Shown here piece after piece: positions 24,701 to 37,239 of a stretch of DNA of 64,000 nt (within the stretch, counting starts at the first letter, position 1; every line of letters starts with the position of its first letter). The translations under genes were made by a program, and so were the position numbers. The notes under the pieces were generated by a model, which saw only the letters and a program-made list of their open reading frames with translations, was not told the DNA's origin and did no database searches. The stretch comes from Trogon surrucura (lineage: Eukaryota; Chordata; Aves; Trogoniformes; Trogonidae), in NCBI GenBank assembly GCA_020746105.1, contig CM036618.1, positions 40,767,014-40,831,013 on the forward strand, written 5' to 3'.

Positions 24701-27700
24701 TTTTACACACGTAGAACTAAGCTGAAGAATTGTCACATGAAGCTGTAGGTATTCCCATAAACCCCAAAAGTAAATAGCCTAATTAATGGAAGAAACTCCC
24801 ATCTGAAATTATTAAATGCAGAAATAGCATCCCAATTTAAAGTCTGTGGCAAAAATTAACATAGGCTGGGGAAGCATACCAGAATGTATGATCATATCTA
24901 TGCTTGCCCTATCTTTGCATTTTTCCTTTAGCTAATACCCTCTAGCAGAGATTGAATGTTGGTCTTAACTCTGAAGCCTGATTGTACAAATACCCCATCA
25001 TTGCAGCGAGCAGAACACATAATCACTAATCTGTTCCTTTCATCCCAACTCCTTCCCACTTCCTACAGAAGTACACATGCAAATGTTCCTCTTCCTCCAG
25101 ATTCCCTCTAATCACATATTCCTCATCCCACTAGAGACATATAAACTACAGGCTTCCTATACAAATAGCTCCCAAGCCTTTCAAGGGTGAGGGAACTATG
25201 GGAAGAGGCTTTCCAATCTGAAGGGAAAAAAAAGAAAATAGAAAGCTTTACTATTGCTGTGGATACAAAATCAAAAGAGTTCTGACACGACTACTGGTGC
25301 CTTCCCTGTCCTGTTCCCCTGAGCATCTGATGCTTTAAAGCTCTTATACAGAATGTGTCACCATTAGGTCAGCACCTGGCAAAGCTCCAGGGAAAAAGGA
25401 GACAAGATATTCAGCAAAGAAGTGACAAGTGAGGTGTTGCCTCCACCCCAAAGTTTTCATGAAATTACCATGGAAGGTCCTGGTGCATTCTGCCTTATGA
25501 GAAGGACTTGTGAAAGAGAACTGCAGGGAGCACGCCTCATCAGTATCCATCTTCAAAACGTCTCAAAGTCATCTCCGGACAGAAGTGCTACCCCGTCCAC
25601 TTGCGCAGTGTGAGGTAGCCAAGTGCTGAAGCTGCAACTCACCAAGCAGGGCCACAAGTCTAAGTGTCAATACAGAACTTACTGCTTTATTTAGATCTTC
25701 CTCCGCCCCAGACACCCATCCAGCCCTGCCCTTGCATCTCCGTACTGACTAGTGGCCATCAGGATTCCAGTACTTGGACTATCTATAAAAGCCAACTGAA
25801 ACATGGACCCCCGGCATCTGTTTAACCCCACATGAGTTACTCTGTGCATCAAGTCCATATTGAAAGGCAGATAGCGTGTCGCTACATCACAGAATATTTT
25901 TCCCCAGGTCTGGGCAGCTTTCCCAGGAGAGTGCAGCATACCATGGCCACAGCAGCCACAGCCATGTGGCAGATGGGACAGGTCAGGGGCTGTTCTCCAG
26001 CTGCGAGGCAAACTTGGACAGCACAACTGGCATTCCCACAGTGAAGCTCTCATTCACCTTAATCTCTAAACCACGCCCAAATATTATGTGAGTGTGCTAG
26101 CTCGCCCAGGCTTCAGTTGTCAGACTGTATGAACCCCTAACAGCACAGACGATCAGTTGCCAGTGATGAGGCTCGTGCCCCAGGTCTCCTTAGTTGTTGA
26201 GTAATGACATTGCTGATTTCCACAGGGAAAGTGCCTCATGTAGCACTTGCAATACAGTTTCCAGGGTAAGTGAAACTACTTAAGATCTAACCAAACCACC
26301 TAAAAATCTTTCAAGGATGGGTAAACCCAAATAACCTTGTGTCTTCAAGGTCGTTGCAAGAATAGAACAATCTCTCTCCTGCCCGCCCCTTTTACAGTCC
26401 TTGCCAGGTACAAGGCAGAAGCGACTACATAAATGCAGATCCCAAGAACAGAAAATACACCACTTTGTACATAGCTGGATCTTCCCCCTCCTCCCCCCCA
26501 CCCTTTAGAAAGATGCCTGGAATATGCCACACTAAGGGAGTTCTTTACAGCAAACTCCAGACTACAGCACAAGGATGAGGAACTGTTCCTATCAGTACCT
26601 CAGGCTCTGCTTGCTGCTTTTCACTGGTCTTCATTTGAAAGATCTACTCTATACTTTTATATGGACCTTGAAAGGTACTAGAATTACATCTTAAGCTAAC
26701 ATAGAGCTTCAGCACACATGCAGTAGTTTACCCTTTCCAGCTTGTGTAGCAGTAGCCAGGTACCTCTTCATTGTTTTGCACAGGGCAGTGCAGGCAACAT
26801 AACCTGTTCGCAAACCTGAACAACTTTGTAATTTAACATGGTACGACTAATACAACTGCATTATGCTGCTAGAAGCAATATTTTAATTCTTAGGGAAACA
26901 AGGTTTTAATTTTACCTAGCAACCAGGCACTAAAAAAAAAAAAATTGCTATTCTGTGATCTGCAGGGGACACATGAAGAACATTGTGCTTTTAATCTGCC
27001 TTCAGAAAAATAAACTCAGAAGTGTCTCTTTGATCCTGTAAAAAAATACACAGGCTTGGTTCTTTTTTAAAGTTTAGATCTTAAAAGTAGCAGCAAGAAC
27101 AATTACAGGGGAGTTTCATTCTGAAAACTTGTATCTATCAAGGTCAATTTAAAAAAATACTTCTTTTATCAGTTTATGACCAGTTAAATACATGGCTGGC
27201 AAACCTGTGAACTTGTTTATTGATGCTGCATTCAAACTAACTGGAACACTTCTAGCAGCTTGTGTTCTCCAACTGCAGTTATGTACCAACAGATAGCAAC
27301 ATTTGGAGGCATGCACAGAGCAGTAAGGAGTCAATGCAACTGTGTGAGAAAATATAGTTTTCCTGCCAATACAAAAATTCTTAGTTCCAGCAGGATCAAT
27401 ATACATATCTGAGCATATCCTTAAAAAACATTTGTTAAAATCACTGATGACAATTAACAGCAGGAGTTTTTAAATTTTGTCATATCCTTCCAGTTCAGGT
27501 GCTTTTTCAGTTTTACTACCACATCCACAGAAATAGCTTATGCTTCTCCCACAAAAAAATTTTTAACAAAAATCATCATATTCAAGAGATCTTCCCATGT
27601 ATATTAGAAGGTACGTGTTTGTAATTTAACACCAACATTTTTAACCCCTTTTATATTAAAAGACCAGTCCCAGTTAATAAATTTGATTCATGAGATCTGT

Positions 27701-28343
27701 TAACTAATTTCAGATCAACAGTATTGATACAGATCTGCTGCAGTAAGCAACACACACTAAAATCGTTTAGGCTGAAAACATCACGAAGTCCTCCACCTTA
27801 AGCACACAGTGGCAAAAAATTAGAACCAGAAATGAGAAAGGAGGGCTATTAAGGTAGAAAGTTCTGTAAGATACACACATTTGATGCAAATACCTTTCAA
27901 AACCAAACAATAGACATTCTCAGCTTAGCAGTTCACCTGCTCTCTATACCCAGGTAACACAGGTGGATTCTTCCAGCCTCAGGCTCATCGCAACAGTGCT
28001 GATACACAGACCACACACCAGCATTTCCTCTCAGGCCCTTTCTGACTTCTCAATTGCTAGTCAGGTTTCTTATGAAGCAACCAGCCTATGCTTCCCAAAG
28101 ACTTACGAAAATCATATTAAGGTTAAATCCCAGTAAAAGGGACGACTGTCTCAGCCAATCACAGAAAGCAAATATCTCACAGAGGACTTTTCTGTAGCTT
28201 AGTTCAAGGCAGAACATTCTCTATGTTATTTATCTTAATCACCAAATTTGAGAGGCAGGATTAGAACGTATACAAAATAAAGACAGCCCAGGAAATTTTA
28301 AAAACCTTTTTGTCATACTTCTATTGGAAGGTCTAGCAGATGC

Positions 28344-28529
28344 TCAGAATTCCAGGGCCAGAGGCCAATTGTGCCGATACTTCTTTTTGCTGCTGCTATA
28401 GAAAAGGCTATCAGCTTCACACAAGTTAATTTCCGCCTTTTTAATGAGATGCCCATTTCCTAGCCAGCCTTCAAAATAGTCCAGAAGAGCAAGTTGAACA
28501 AAGCTTATTTCTGCAGAACGGAGATCTTT
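28344..28529 (-). other. Candidate exon, unknown protein (downstream member of a spliceable pair)
   Basis: On the minus strand a good acceptor (TTTTTCTTGTTCAG|AAAGAT) opens 61 sense codons, then TGA. The peptide contains SAEISFVQLALLDYFEGWL and ends NWPLALEF. It joins in phase 0 to the candidate exon at 29235-29330. I do not recognise the protein. An open frame of this length is within chance expectation, so the splice signal is the main support. It could be a real exon, a piece of a decayed gene, or coincidence. Confidence 0.22.
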
Positions 28530-29234
28530 CTGAACAAGAAAAAGGGTTATGTATAGTATTCTTAGAAGACCCAAAGAGATAGTTGATTTTTAGCACTGTA
28601 ATATTAGCTGTGTGTAGGAAAGATCTTTACTTAAAAATAATGCTCACCTTCCACATTTTTTTAACTCCTACTTTATTGGCTGGAACTTTCGAGCACAGAG
28701 AGCCCAGTATCAATACAGAAGCAGGGAAGGAAGTATTTTCCTTCCACATCTGGAACAACCTGAAGTCCAGCTAGCTGACATTCCTGATAGCTTTGCAGTT
28801 TAGTTATTTGGCAACTCTTATTTGCAGGCTCTGTCCGCAGTTTCTGAAGAGCAAATCACAGCTGTTAAATCATATCAATTACAGGAACTGGTCTTGTTTT
28901 TACAGCTCAACAAGTGTTTGAATTTGATTATTATATCCTTGAGTCAGACAGAGAAAAATTTCCCAGAGACACTTTTTTTCTTCCCTTCACTGAAGTTTCG
29001 TATATTATTGCTCTTATAGACTTTCTGGGATTAATACTTAACAGGTATTTAGTAGCCTTTTGTAAAATTTTTTTTTTTTTTGGCTTTGGTTCTTGGGATG
29101 TTTAATGGGTAACTCTTCTTGAGAAACCAATACAGAAAATATTATAAAAATAATCACAACTAGAAAACCCAAACAAACCTTCAGGAAAAAGCATCAGATA
29201 AGACCAAGAAGCAAAACACTTCCAGGAGCACTAC

Positions 29235-29330
29235 CTCAGAGTAACAGAACACCTCTGCTTTGTAGACCACTCCCTTCTCGTACAAGTAGGTGAGGATGCA
29301 ACCCGGTGTCACTAAAGGCATTTCTTCAAG
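29235..29330 (-). other. Candidate exon, unknown protein (upstream member of a spliceable pair)
   Basis: A minus-strand branch-point-like CACTAACTT and acceptor TTTCTGCTTCAG|CTTGAA precede exactly 32 codons ending at a donor CTGAG|GTAGTG. The peptide includes MPLVTPGCILTYLYEKGVV and ends YKAEVFCYSE. In phase with the candidate exon at 28344-28529 across a 705-nt intron. Unrecognised; low confidence. Confidence 0.22.
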
Positions 29331-32300
29331 CTGAAGCAGAAACTAAGTGGCTTTTTCCATTCAAAGTTAGTGCAGTCAGGTAGTAGCCATCAGGAAGACA
29401 ACGGTCCTTACACCACAGCTCACTAATGACATATTGCTCACAAGACCCTCTGCAGAACCATGGTTAAGGAACTTAAAACTTGAAAATAAAAGGGCCAAAT
29501 TATGACATAAGCTCCAGTATGTCACAGCATCAGAACTGCTGCCCTGAGGCCAGAGCCTGGGAGCAGTACAGGGTTTAATTTCCAAGGGTAGGAAGTCAGG
29601 CTGGTGTCACTGCCTAAGAGATGTAGATTTTTAACACAAATATTTATTCTCAACAATTCTACTTTTTGACTCCTTTGGTGGAAGATCTTTCATTTGGTAA
29701 ATATTTGACTTTTTACTACATCAATAGTTTGCAGTTTGCACTTCAGAAGTCTAATGCCCAGATGCCCTAGTTTTGTATGCAAAACACACCCTTTCCTTAT
29801 GGCACTGTCTCCTCTCCCTATGCTAAACCATAGACACCACAGGCTGCCACATTTGGACAACCCCAAGAGGTTTAAGTGTTAAGAAGCACACCCTCAAAAA
29901 GAGGGATAGAATATCTAAAACAATATATTCCCTCCTTCCATCTTGTCAAGCAGTAGCGCCAGTGGTCTTCAGTTCTTGGTAATTTCAGATCTTCACAAGA
30001 ACAAATGACATCTCTCTTCAAATCTGTGGAACTCTCAGGAAGTCATCTTTCTTAATATTTGTAAGCTAAACAGTTTGGACTTTCCCATATCCAGCATGGC
30101 TCATAACAAGACTGCACTTTTATAAAAAAAATATATCTAGCAGCTGTTACAAGTATTCAGTCTTACTCTTCTGCTTATAAAACTAGAAACAACATGAAAC
30201 TCCCAAGAATTTTAAGTCTTCTTGGCACAGCAGTTAGAAAAGGGAAAAAAACCATAGCAAAACATCTTGCAGTTAATCCTGCCAAAGGGTCATCCTATAA
30301 AGAAGCATTTACATGGGGAAAAAAGTTTTCAACACCCTACATCAAATTAGCAGAAACTATGCTCAACAACTTTTCTCTAGCAACAGAACTTAAGTTCAAG
30401 TACCCATATATTAAAATTCTAGTGACTGGAAGAACACTTCTTTAAAAACATTTTCAAAAAGCCACATGCTGTTCCCCCTAAGTAGTTTTTTGGTGAGCAT
30501 TCTCATCACTGTGATACCGTTTACTATTTTAAGATGTTCTGAAGGTAACTCCTGTTCCTGCCGTTAAACTTCTATGTGGTTTATAATCTGTAAAACAGGA
30601 AGAAGGGGGAGCATTAATCCCCACAAACCAAATCTCTTTTTTCATTTGCAATAGCAGACAGACAGCACAATAAAGTTTCCAGAACCAGAAACTACATAAC
30701 CCAACTATTTTCAGAAAATATTTATTCTAAGATACACAGAAGAATGATCAATCATACTCTGAATTGTTTAAGCTGAAGTACAAATGACATTAAAAAAATG
30801 CCACTCACTGTATTTTAATGTCTTGCACTCCATCAGAAAAGTGCAATATTAAACTTAGAGGGTGAAACAATTTGCTTTATTTTCTGCTGCAGAAATTGAC
30901 CCAACTACTAGACAGGGCTATCACAAACTTTTTAAGTCTCGTGAGTTTCTTTCAGGATTCTAGTATCTGCAACACCCTTCATTCTGACTGAAAAAAACCA
31001 ACCAAACAAAAAACTCAAGTAGCCAAGGCTAGGGCAAACTATTTCCTATTTTCTCAAGGTAAGATCAAGTATACCAATTTAATGGTAGCTGTATATTCTT
31101 ACTTTTCAATGATTTAAGATTTAAAACCACAACCTTTACTTTTCAATCAACTTACCAATTTCAAAATAAGTCTAATTGTTTATTTCAGTCCATTCATTTC
31201 TTAGTTTCTTTCCACTTATATAAAATACTAACTGAACTTTAAGACAGGTTTTAATATTTCTTCACCTGCAACCATAAAACTAGTACCATCATTGCTGGGA
31301 CAATGTTCCTTCAGGTAACGAGAGCTCCAATCACAGGGAAGAAAACAGTGGTTACAGGTCTGCTGAGTAGCCTGAAGTGCAGTTCAGGGTTACTGAGGGC
31401 AAGGGCACACATCAGTACTTCACATTTTTCACCTCCAACATAGCTCAAACAGTAAAGGTGGCCTAGCACTGGGGCCTTAGCTAGACTTCACTTAACACTG
31501 TTTTCATTAACACGACAGTCAAAAGTGACGTCAGCTTCAAAGAGGAGGAAAAAAAAAGCTTTTACTTCGGCTCCTCCCTAACCGCCCCTCCTTCCTGCAG
31601 TTACCAGCATACACACTGCTTCATGTATTTTACAGCCTATACAATATTCATGTTTCACAATCTCTGAAAATGGAAGCAGGTTGTAATTGCCAAGTAGTAT
31701 TCAAATACAAGTGAAAATATCCTCAGGAAATTCCCAAGCAAAGTGCTGGAAAGGCTCTCTATACTTCTGCTGCTTATCCTGGTCATCCTCAGACAGAATA
31801 CTGAGCGAGGCAGAGTGTCCCACTCAATACAGCCATTCTTCTGAGCATCAAACACCACTTTGTCCTCTGGAGACTGCAGGAAGTTTGAGACAATGGCAGA
31901 GAAGTACTGTCTTCATAGCCCCGATAGCTCAACTGGACTATCAACTAAAAAGCCACATGACGTTTGAAAGAAAATTTATTCCATCATTTTAATTTTAACC
32001 AGACAAGGGCTGACAAGCAAAAATGCTTGTAATACCAGTTCTAATAATAAAAAGTACGGAGCATGTAAATCATCGGACACATACATTTACATAGCATACA
32101 AAAAGGCCTCCATCCGTACTCCACTCCCCGCAAAATACCATTTACCTGTTAAATTCATTTATATTCCACATTACAACTCAAATTTTGTCCTCTGAACTGT
32201 AACGGGTGTACAGAAAAACTACCAACCCAAGTCAGGGTTAAATGCTCTCCGATATCCAGTACCTTTCTATGGGCAAAGTCTAACGCCTCACTCACTCTGC

Positions 32301-35300
32301 TGCACCCACATTTGACTGTCTTAAGGAGTCCCACTCGCAACTGCTATTTAATTTCAATGCCAGCTTTTAATCAGTAAGTCTCATATGCAAGCTTTACCTG
32401 GCAAGTTTACACAATTAAAGCCTGCAGAAGGCAGTAACCTCACTGAAGCTGGCACACCTCGTCACTGCAGCCAAGGCAGCACTTCTCTGCAGGCCAATAG
32501 CCTGCCAGTACAGCTTAGGCTGGAAGTTGTGTTCACCAGGATCTGTTACTTCAAGGAGGCTTCACACCAGCAAATGCTCTCACATAGCAGTGGGAGTGCT
32601 GCAGTGAGATAACCTCTGCTGGTTTAGTTTCGCTTACTTGCAAGTCTGTTTATAGATCTACAGCCTCCACCAGCAAGACAAGTTCTTCAGCAACACACAA
32701 AACCCTCCCACTTTAACTGGGACCTCATTACTCAAAGGGTAGCAGAGCTACTCCTTTGTTGTGGCTACAAGGTACTCCTTGCTTGTAAGCCCACCACTCA
32801 TTTAACCCAAATAAGGCTCTGCTTTTTTTTTTTTTGCCCAGTTACTAAGACCAATACATGGCCATATTCCAGAGCAAAGTTTGTCTAACCATGATTTCTT
32901 GGACCACAGCCCAACAGCCATGTGACACTTCTAAGTTGAACACTAATGATGGTCAGTACAAGATTTCACCAGTCTATTTAAAGCACAAAAACCCAAAGTG
33001 CTTTCATGCCACTTACTGCACAGTAAGTCAAAGCTTTCAATCTAGCAAGCTATCCCGTAAAACTGAATTAAGTGCTTTGCTTGCAGAGACATCTCATGGC
33101 ATGTGCTGTCACAAAACTCAAATCATCTCCTTAACCACTTGTACAAAACATTAGACTCAAATCATGTAAAAATTCAATTCAGGAGTGGTTTGCTGTTATT
33201 CCCTCTCCCACCAAGCAAAAAAACCATTACCAGTATTATTCTTTCCATCTTAAATACTGCTAGTGCACATTTCCCATTGGTTGCCCATTCTGGAGCCCTA
33301 AAGCACATCACTTTGCAGCTTAGTAGCCAATATGCCTTATGACTGGCCACTCCCACCTTTTTCTATTCCACATGAGAGGTTGATGATATAACACTGCTCC
33401 TGGAAACAGACCCCCTCCACCCGATATGCCCAAGAACATGATTTTCTGGCACCCTTGATGTGTCAACCATCAGAATGGCTAATCCTAAATCCAACCAGAA
33501 ACTATCCCCAAGGAATAACATACAGAACAAGGTTGATGTGAAGTACTCTGCATACTTAAAGTGCCACAAGCCTGAAGCTCTCTCTATAGCCTTTTGATAC
33601 CAGGAATCACAACAGCAACTCAATCTCACCAACTTTACTGGATATACATGTAAGAGTTGTATCCTCAAAAGCTCCCATATTTCATATTAGTGTCAGCCCA
33701 AAGGATAAAAAGATGGCACCTCTACACACCCAAACAGATGACACTAACCTTCTGACCCTGTAAAAGCAGTTCACGCAGATCCTTTTAAAGTATCTAACAA
33801 AGTACTTACCAATTATTGCTTCTCAATTACCCATTTCTCTTTTATTTTTTTTTTCCTTTCAGTACAGACCGATCTGCCAGCCAGGACCACCAACTTTTTG
33901 ACTTACCAGGCAAGCAGCTTCACTAGATGGTGTCAACAGCACACAGATTTTTCATAGAACTGCAGTGGGTAAAAGCTGGAGACCTGTCCCTTCCCACCTC
34001 TGCAGCACATCATCACTAGGAAGAGTTTACGTTGCTCAGGAGTCACCTGAGCACAGCATGGAATATCATGTGCCCGGTATGTGCTGTACCAGTCAGTGCA
34101 ACAAGGCCGAGTTGCCTCTGCAGCTCTTGCAAAGTACAAGCTGTGAAGGAACACTGTGGTTCAACTGCAGACCTGATGTGCAACAGCTAGGTTTTTCACA
34201 TCCTTTTTTTTATTCAAGAAAGAGCACGTACAAAACATGGCATATGGAAGTACCAACACTGTTCAGTAACATTTAACAGAAAGAGTAAATCCTGCTGAAA
34301 GCAATGAAGGGAAAGCTGTTCTGCAGTTAATTTCTGCAGATTCCGATACACTCAATATACTGATTTACACAGTTGCTTACTGAAAAGAGCAGCTTTTAGC
34401 TGAAGTAGCCCATTGCTGCTTAGTAACAATAACCAAAGCATAGGAGATAGTGAGCCAATACACTCCTAGAGTTCAGCCAGATCCTAGTGTACGTATTAGT
34501 AGCCAGATACTTATGCTTTAGGCACTGCTACTGGTAGCATTTAGCATTTCACAATGCTGCTTACACAGAAAATTAGGCTTTCCATAGCATTTGTCATTTA
34601 CAAATAGGCATACTCCATGAGCTACAGGAATTCCTCTAACTCTCTAAAGGAAGAGAACTGCTGCCATTTTTTACTTCGGGTAGTTTTGCTGTATTTTTGG
34701 TGCATTTTCAAACGATTCAGTAACTGTAGCTCCATCAAGTTGTTTTTTTTAAATATCATGCCCATTCTCATGTCTCTTCCTTTATAAAGTATTCCTGACA
34801 ATTAGGTTAAGAGTCATGCTTTAATGCAGATTACATCTTATGTACATAATGATTTGTTTTTAAAACAGTTTACTTGGTGACTAATTCATGATCCCTCATT
34901 CTTCTGTGAAAGAGTGCCAATTTGCTGAATACAGCAAATATACCATTACCATGACAGAGCACGTTTAGTTTACAAATAAATGACTGCTCAAAGTGCAAGT
35001 TCCAATGCATGGACTCCTTTCTCCCACTGACCTCTTTTCCCCATACAGCAAACTGATAACATTGCCAGCGTATTCCCCAAGGGCAGTTCCACTCTTTTGG
35101 AATCAGTCTTTTCATGCTAAAGAGGCCGTTCAGAAAACCCCCACATGCTCTCTCTCCCTTACTAGATAGGTACAGCAACACAAGCTTTAGACCTTGCCTT
35201 TCCTGGAATAACTTTCTTCATGACACCTCAATCTCTCTTACAAGTGTTTTATGTTTATGCTTCCATACCATCACCTTGTCTTACTTCCTTCTATCTCCCG

Positions 35301-35559
35301 CAGGACACCCTCAAAAAAGCAGATTCATTGTTTTGAACTAGTGCACCCATTCTGCTTTCTTCCTGTCATTACAGGCCTAACTGTAAGTTCCATTGTTTGG
35401 AGTTATTACAGATTTTCAGTATCAGGAAGCCTGAACCCCCTTACTATATTTTAAAAGGGCAGATAGTCCCAGGGGCTTCTCTATGTATTGAAGCTCAACA
35501 CTCACCTAACATTGCTGCTATGCCTCTTACAGAGCACCTCAATGTTTTGAGAAAAGCAC

Positions 35560-35843
35560 TACTTTAAACATGCAGAGATGTTTATCTGCTACACAGAATC
35601 ACAACAGCTGTTTCAGCAAGTTTAAAACATGGCATCCCGCTTCAAGCCAAGAAAACTCTTCAGATGTTACAATTCCTTCCAGTTCCAGGTCATCCATGTT
35701 TTTCAGGCAGCACTGACAAAGTGTTCCAACTCATCACTAGAAAAACAGAACAAGGTGTAAGTAAAATAAATTATCTGAGGGAGAAATTTCAATTCACAAG
35801 GAAGCACAAACCACTTTGCTTAGACATTAAGGTGTTACCATTT
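35560..35843 (-). ncRNA. SNHG5: SNHG5 last exon (start supported, end uncertain)
   Basis: Acceptor TTTAATTTACAG|AAATGG at 35844/35843. No canonical poly(A) signal follows closely. GATAAA at 35581-35586 is the nearest weak one, so the listed end is arbitrary. Confidence 0.4.
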
Positions 35844-35909
35844 CTGTAAATTAAACTAAAACCCCATAGACAACAAAAAATTTTCAGAGAATTTAAATTA
35901 AGTCTTTTG

Positions 35910-35989
35910 GTCTCGTCTCAGATTCCGGATCCGTATTATGTTTCTCAGCAAGGAATTCAGGTTCGGGATAGGATCATCACAGATGAGAC
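35910..35989 (-). ncRNA. SNORD50: SNORD50 (U50) box C/D snoRNA, copy C, conserved
   Basis: C box GTGATGA (35980-35974), D' CTGA (35960-35957), D CTGA (35921-35918). A GTCTC/GAGAC terminal stem closes it. The guide before D' is TATCCCGAACCTGA, identical to mammalian U50, which targets C2848 of human 28S rRNA. Before D it reads TACGGATCCGGAATCTGA, similar to U50. The D box is about 70 nt before the acceptor of exon 7 (35844/35843), the spacing typical of efficient intronic C/D snoRNA processing. Confidence 0.93.
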
Positions 35990-36401
35990 AAAAGCAATAC
36001 AGAAAACAAACTGAACAGGAAAGATACTGTTTTTCTAAAGGGTTTCTGATTGCAATACAAAAATTAACTATGTCCTTTGACATACTGCAGTAATGTTCAA
36101 TTATTCCAAACTTTGCATCTCCATGAAAGCTAACCAAGGTCAGGCACCAGCATCAGCACACACTGTGCCTCGGAAAAGTGTTCTTTAATTCTATGCACAG
36201 AATTAATTACTATACAAAATACCCATATCAACCGATCAATTACTGTATTAAGCGTATCAACAACTATCATAATACAAAGATTCCTGAACTCTAAGCACAG
36301 TTACTTCAGGCTTAAATTCCTACTTTTCTGACCATTTCCTGTCCAAAAAAAAGCAACATTTCTTGGTTCAAAAGTTTTCTTCCACTCAAAATACAACTTA
36401 C

Positions 36402-36474
36402 CATCTATTAGTCTCTCATACAGACTAAACTGCATTAGTAAACGTGTTGGATTAGTATCAGTACTCCACAAGTT
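36402..36474 (-). ncRNA. SNHG5: SNHG5 exon 6 (predicted)
   Basis: 73 nt between acceptor TTAAGTTTCACAG|AACTTG and strong donor TAGATG|GTAAGT. Followed by the intron with the best U50 copy. Confidence 0.65.
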
Positions 36475-37061
36475 CTGTGAAACTTAAAAATGTAGTCATG
36501 CCACAGTAAGATTTATTTTGCTTCTCTCGCCCAGCTATTGCTCAACTTGGCTATGAACTATTACAGGCAACTAACCAATGAAGAATAATTCCCCTTATCA
36601 GAAATCAAAGTTCATTTCTGAAAATTAGCCAATATCTGGTCCCCAGCTTCCATCAAAACATTAAAAACTCCAGAAGCCAAAATCCACCAACAAGCAAACA
36701 TCAAAAAACTGTACCTAGACCACATTTTCCTACATATGACTCCTGCAAGCAACTGGAAGATCGAGACTACCGCTGAACTAGAACTGAAAGTTCAAAATAA
36801 GGCCAAGACAGACCATTAAATGTTTCACCCTGCTTTCCGTAACACACACAAACCCCACACCACTTCAAACATATCGGCTGTAATACAACCATTTAGGTGT
36901 AATCTCCTGCTTATAAATGGGTTTGACAATGTATTTATTAAAGCAGACATTTAAAAATTACGAGTTACTTAAAACAATTTTGCCAAGTTTCAAGATACAT
37001 ACGGACTAGACTATAGTGTCTATCATCTTCAAACAGTTCACCTGTTTTGCTGTTAGTCTAA

Positions 37062-37131
37062 ACTCAGAAATCAGATTTACGTGTGTCTTTCATCAAGCAA
37101 TCCATCAGGTTTGGGAGAGGTTCTTCACTGG
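37062..37131 (-). ncRNA. SNORD50: SNORD50-like box C/D snoRNA, copy B, degenerate
   Basis: Same box layout as the other two copies: degenerate C box GTGAAGA (37128-37122), D' CTGA (37108-37105), C' TTGATGA (37096-37090), D CTGA (37067-37064). The CCAAACCTGA before D' matches copy A. The region before D (AAATCTGATTTCTGAG) has drifted from ACGGATCTGGCTTCTGAG. No clear terminal stem. Either a decaying paralogue or one with a new target. Confidence 0.55.
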
Positions 37132-37209
37132 TCGTACACACCAATTGTTTTAAGCATTACTCCCACATCAAGCTTTTAAATGAATCATAACATTTATTAG
37201 ACTTTGTAC

Positions 37210-37239
37210 CTTCAGTTGAGAAGCAGTATTCAAACATCC
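37210..37239 (-). ncRNA. SNHG5: SNHG5 exon 5, 30-nt micro-exon (predicted)
   Basis: Acceptor TTATGTCTTTGCAG|GGATG and donor AACTGAAG|GTACAA enclose 30 nt between the introns holding snoRNA copies A and B. Confidence 0.55.

Larger units (their letters stand above)
23770..34170 (-). other. Stretch with unexplained protein-like minus-strand segments
   Basis: No gene was recognised. On the minus strand several short segments look protein-like, and some neighbouring pairs lie in different frames: about 34040-34160, 31735-31950, 29235-29460, 28344-28529, 25344-25620, 25691-26060 and 23772-24170. For example 31735-31950 reads SNFLQSPEDKVVFDAQKNG in one frame and SEDDQDKQQKYREPFQHFAW in another. This would fit a decayed gene, or exons of an unrecognised one. 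It would also fit chance, because each frame is short and was picked by eye. Confidence 0.2.

Noticed and set aside
31918..31970. tRNA-like CCCCGATAGCTCAACTGG on the plus strand
   Set aside because: It resembles an A box, but no B box (GGTTCGANTCC) and no acceptor-stem pairing follow.
34870..35181. 103-codon minus-strand frame downstream of SNHG5
   Set aside because: No known family and no splice support; it may simply lie in an extended SNHG5 3' region or be chance.
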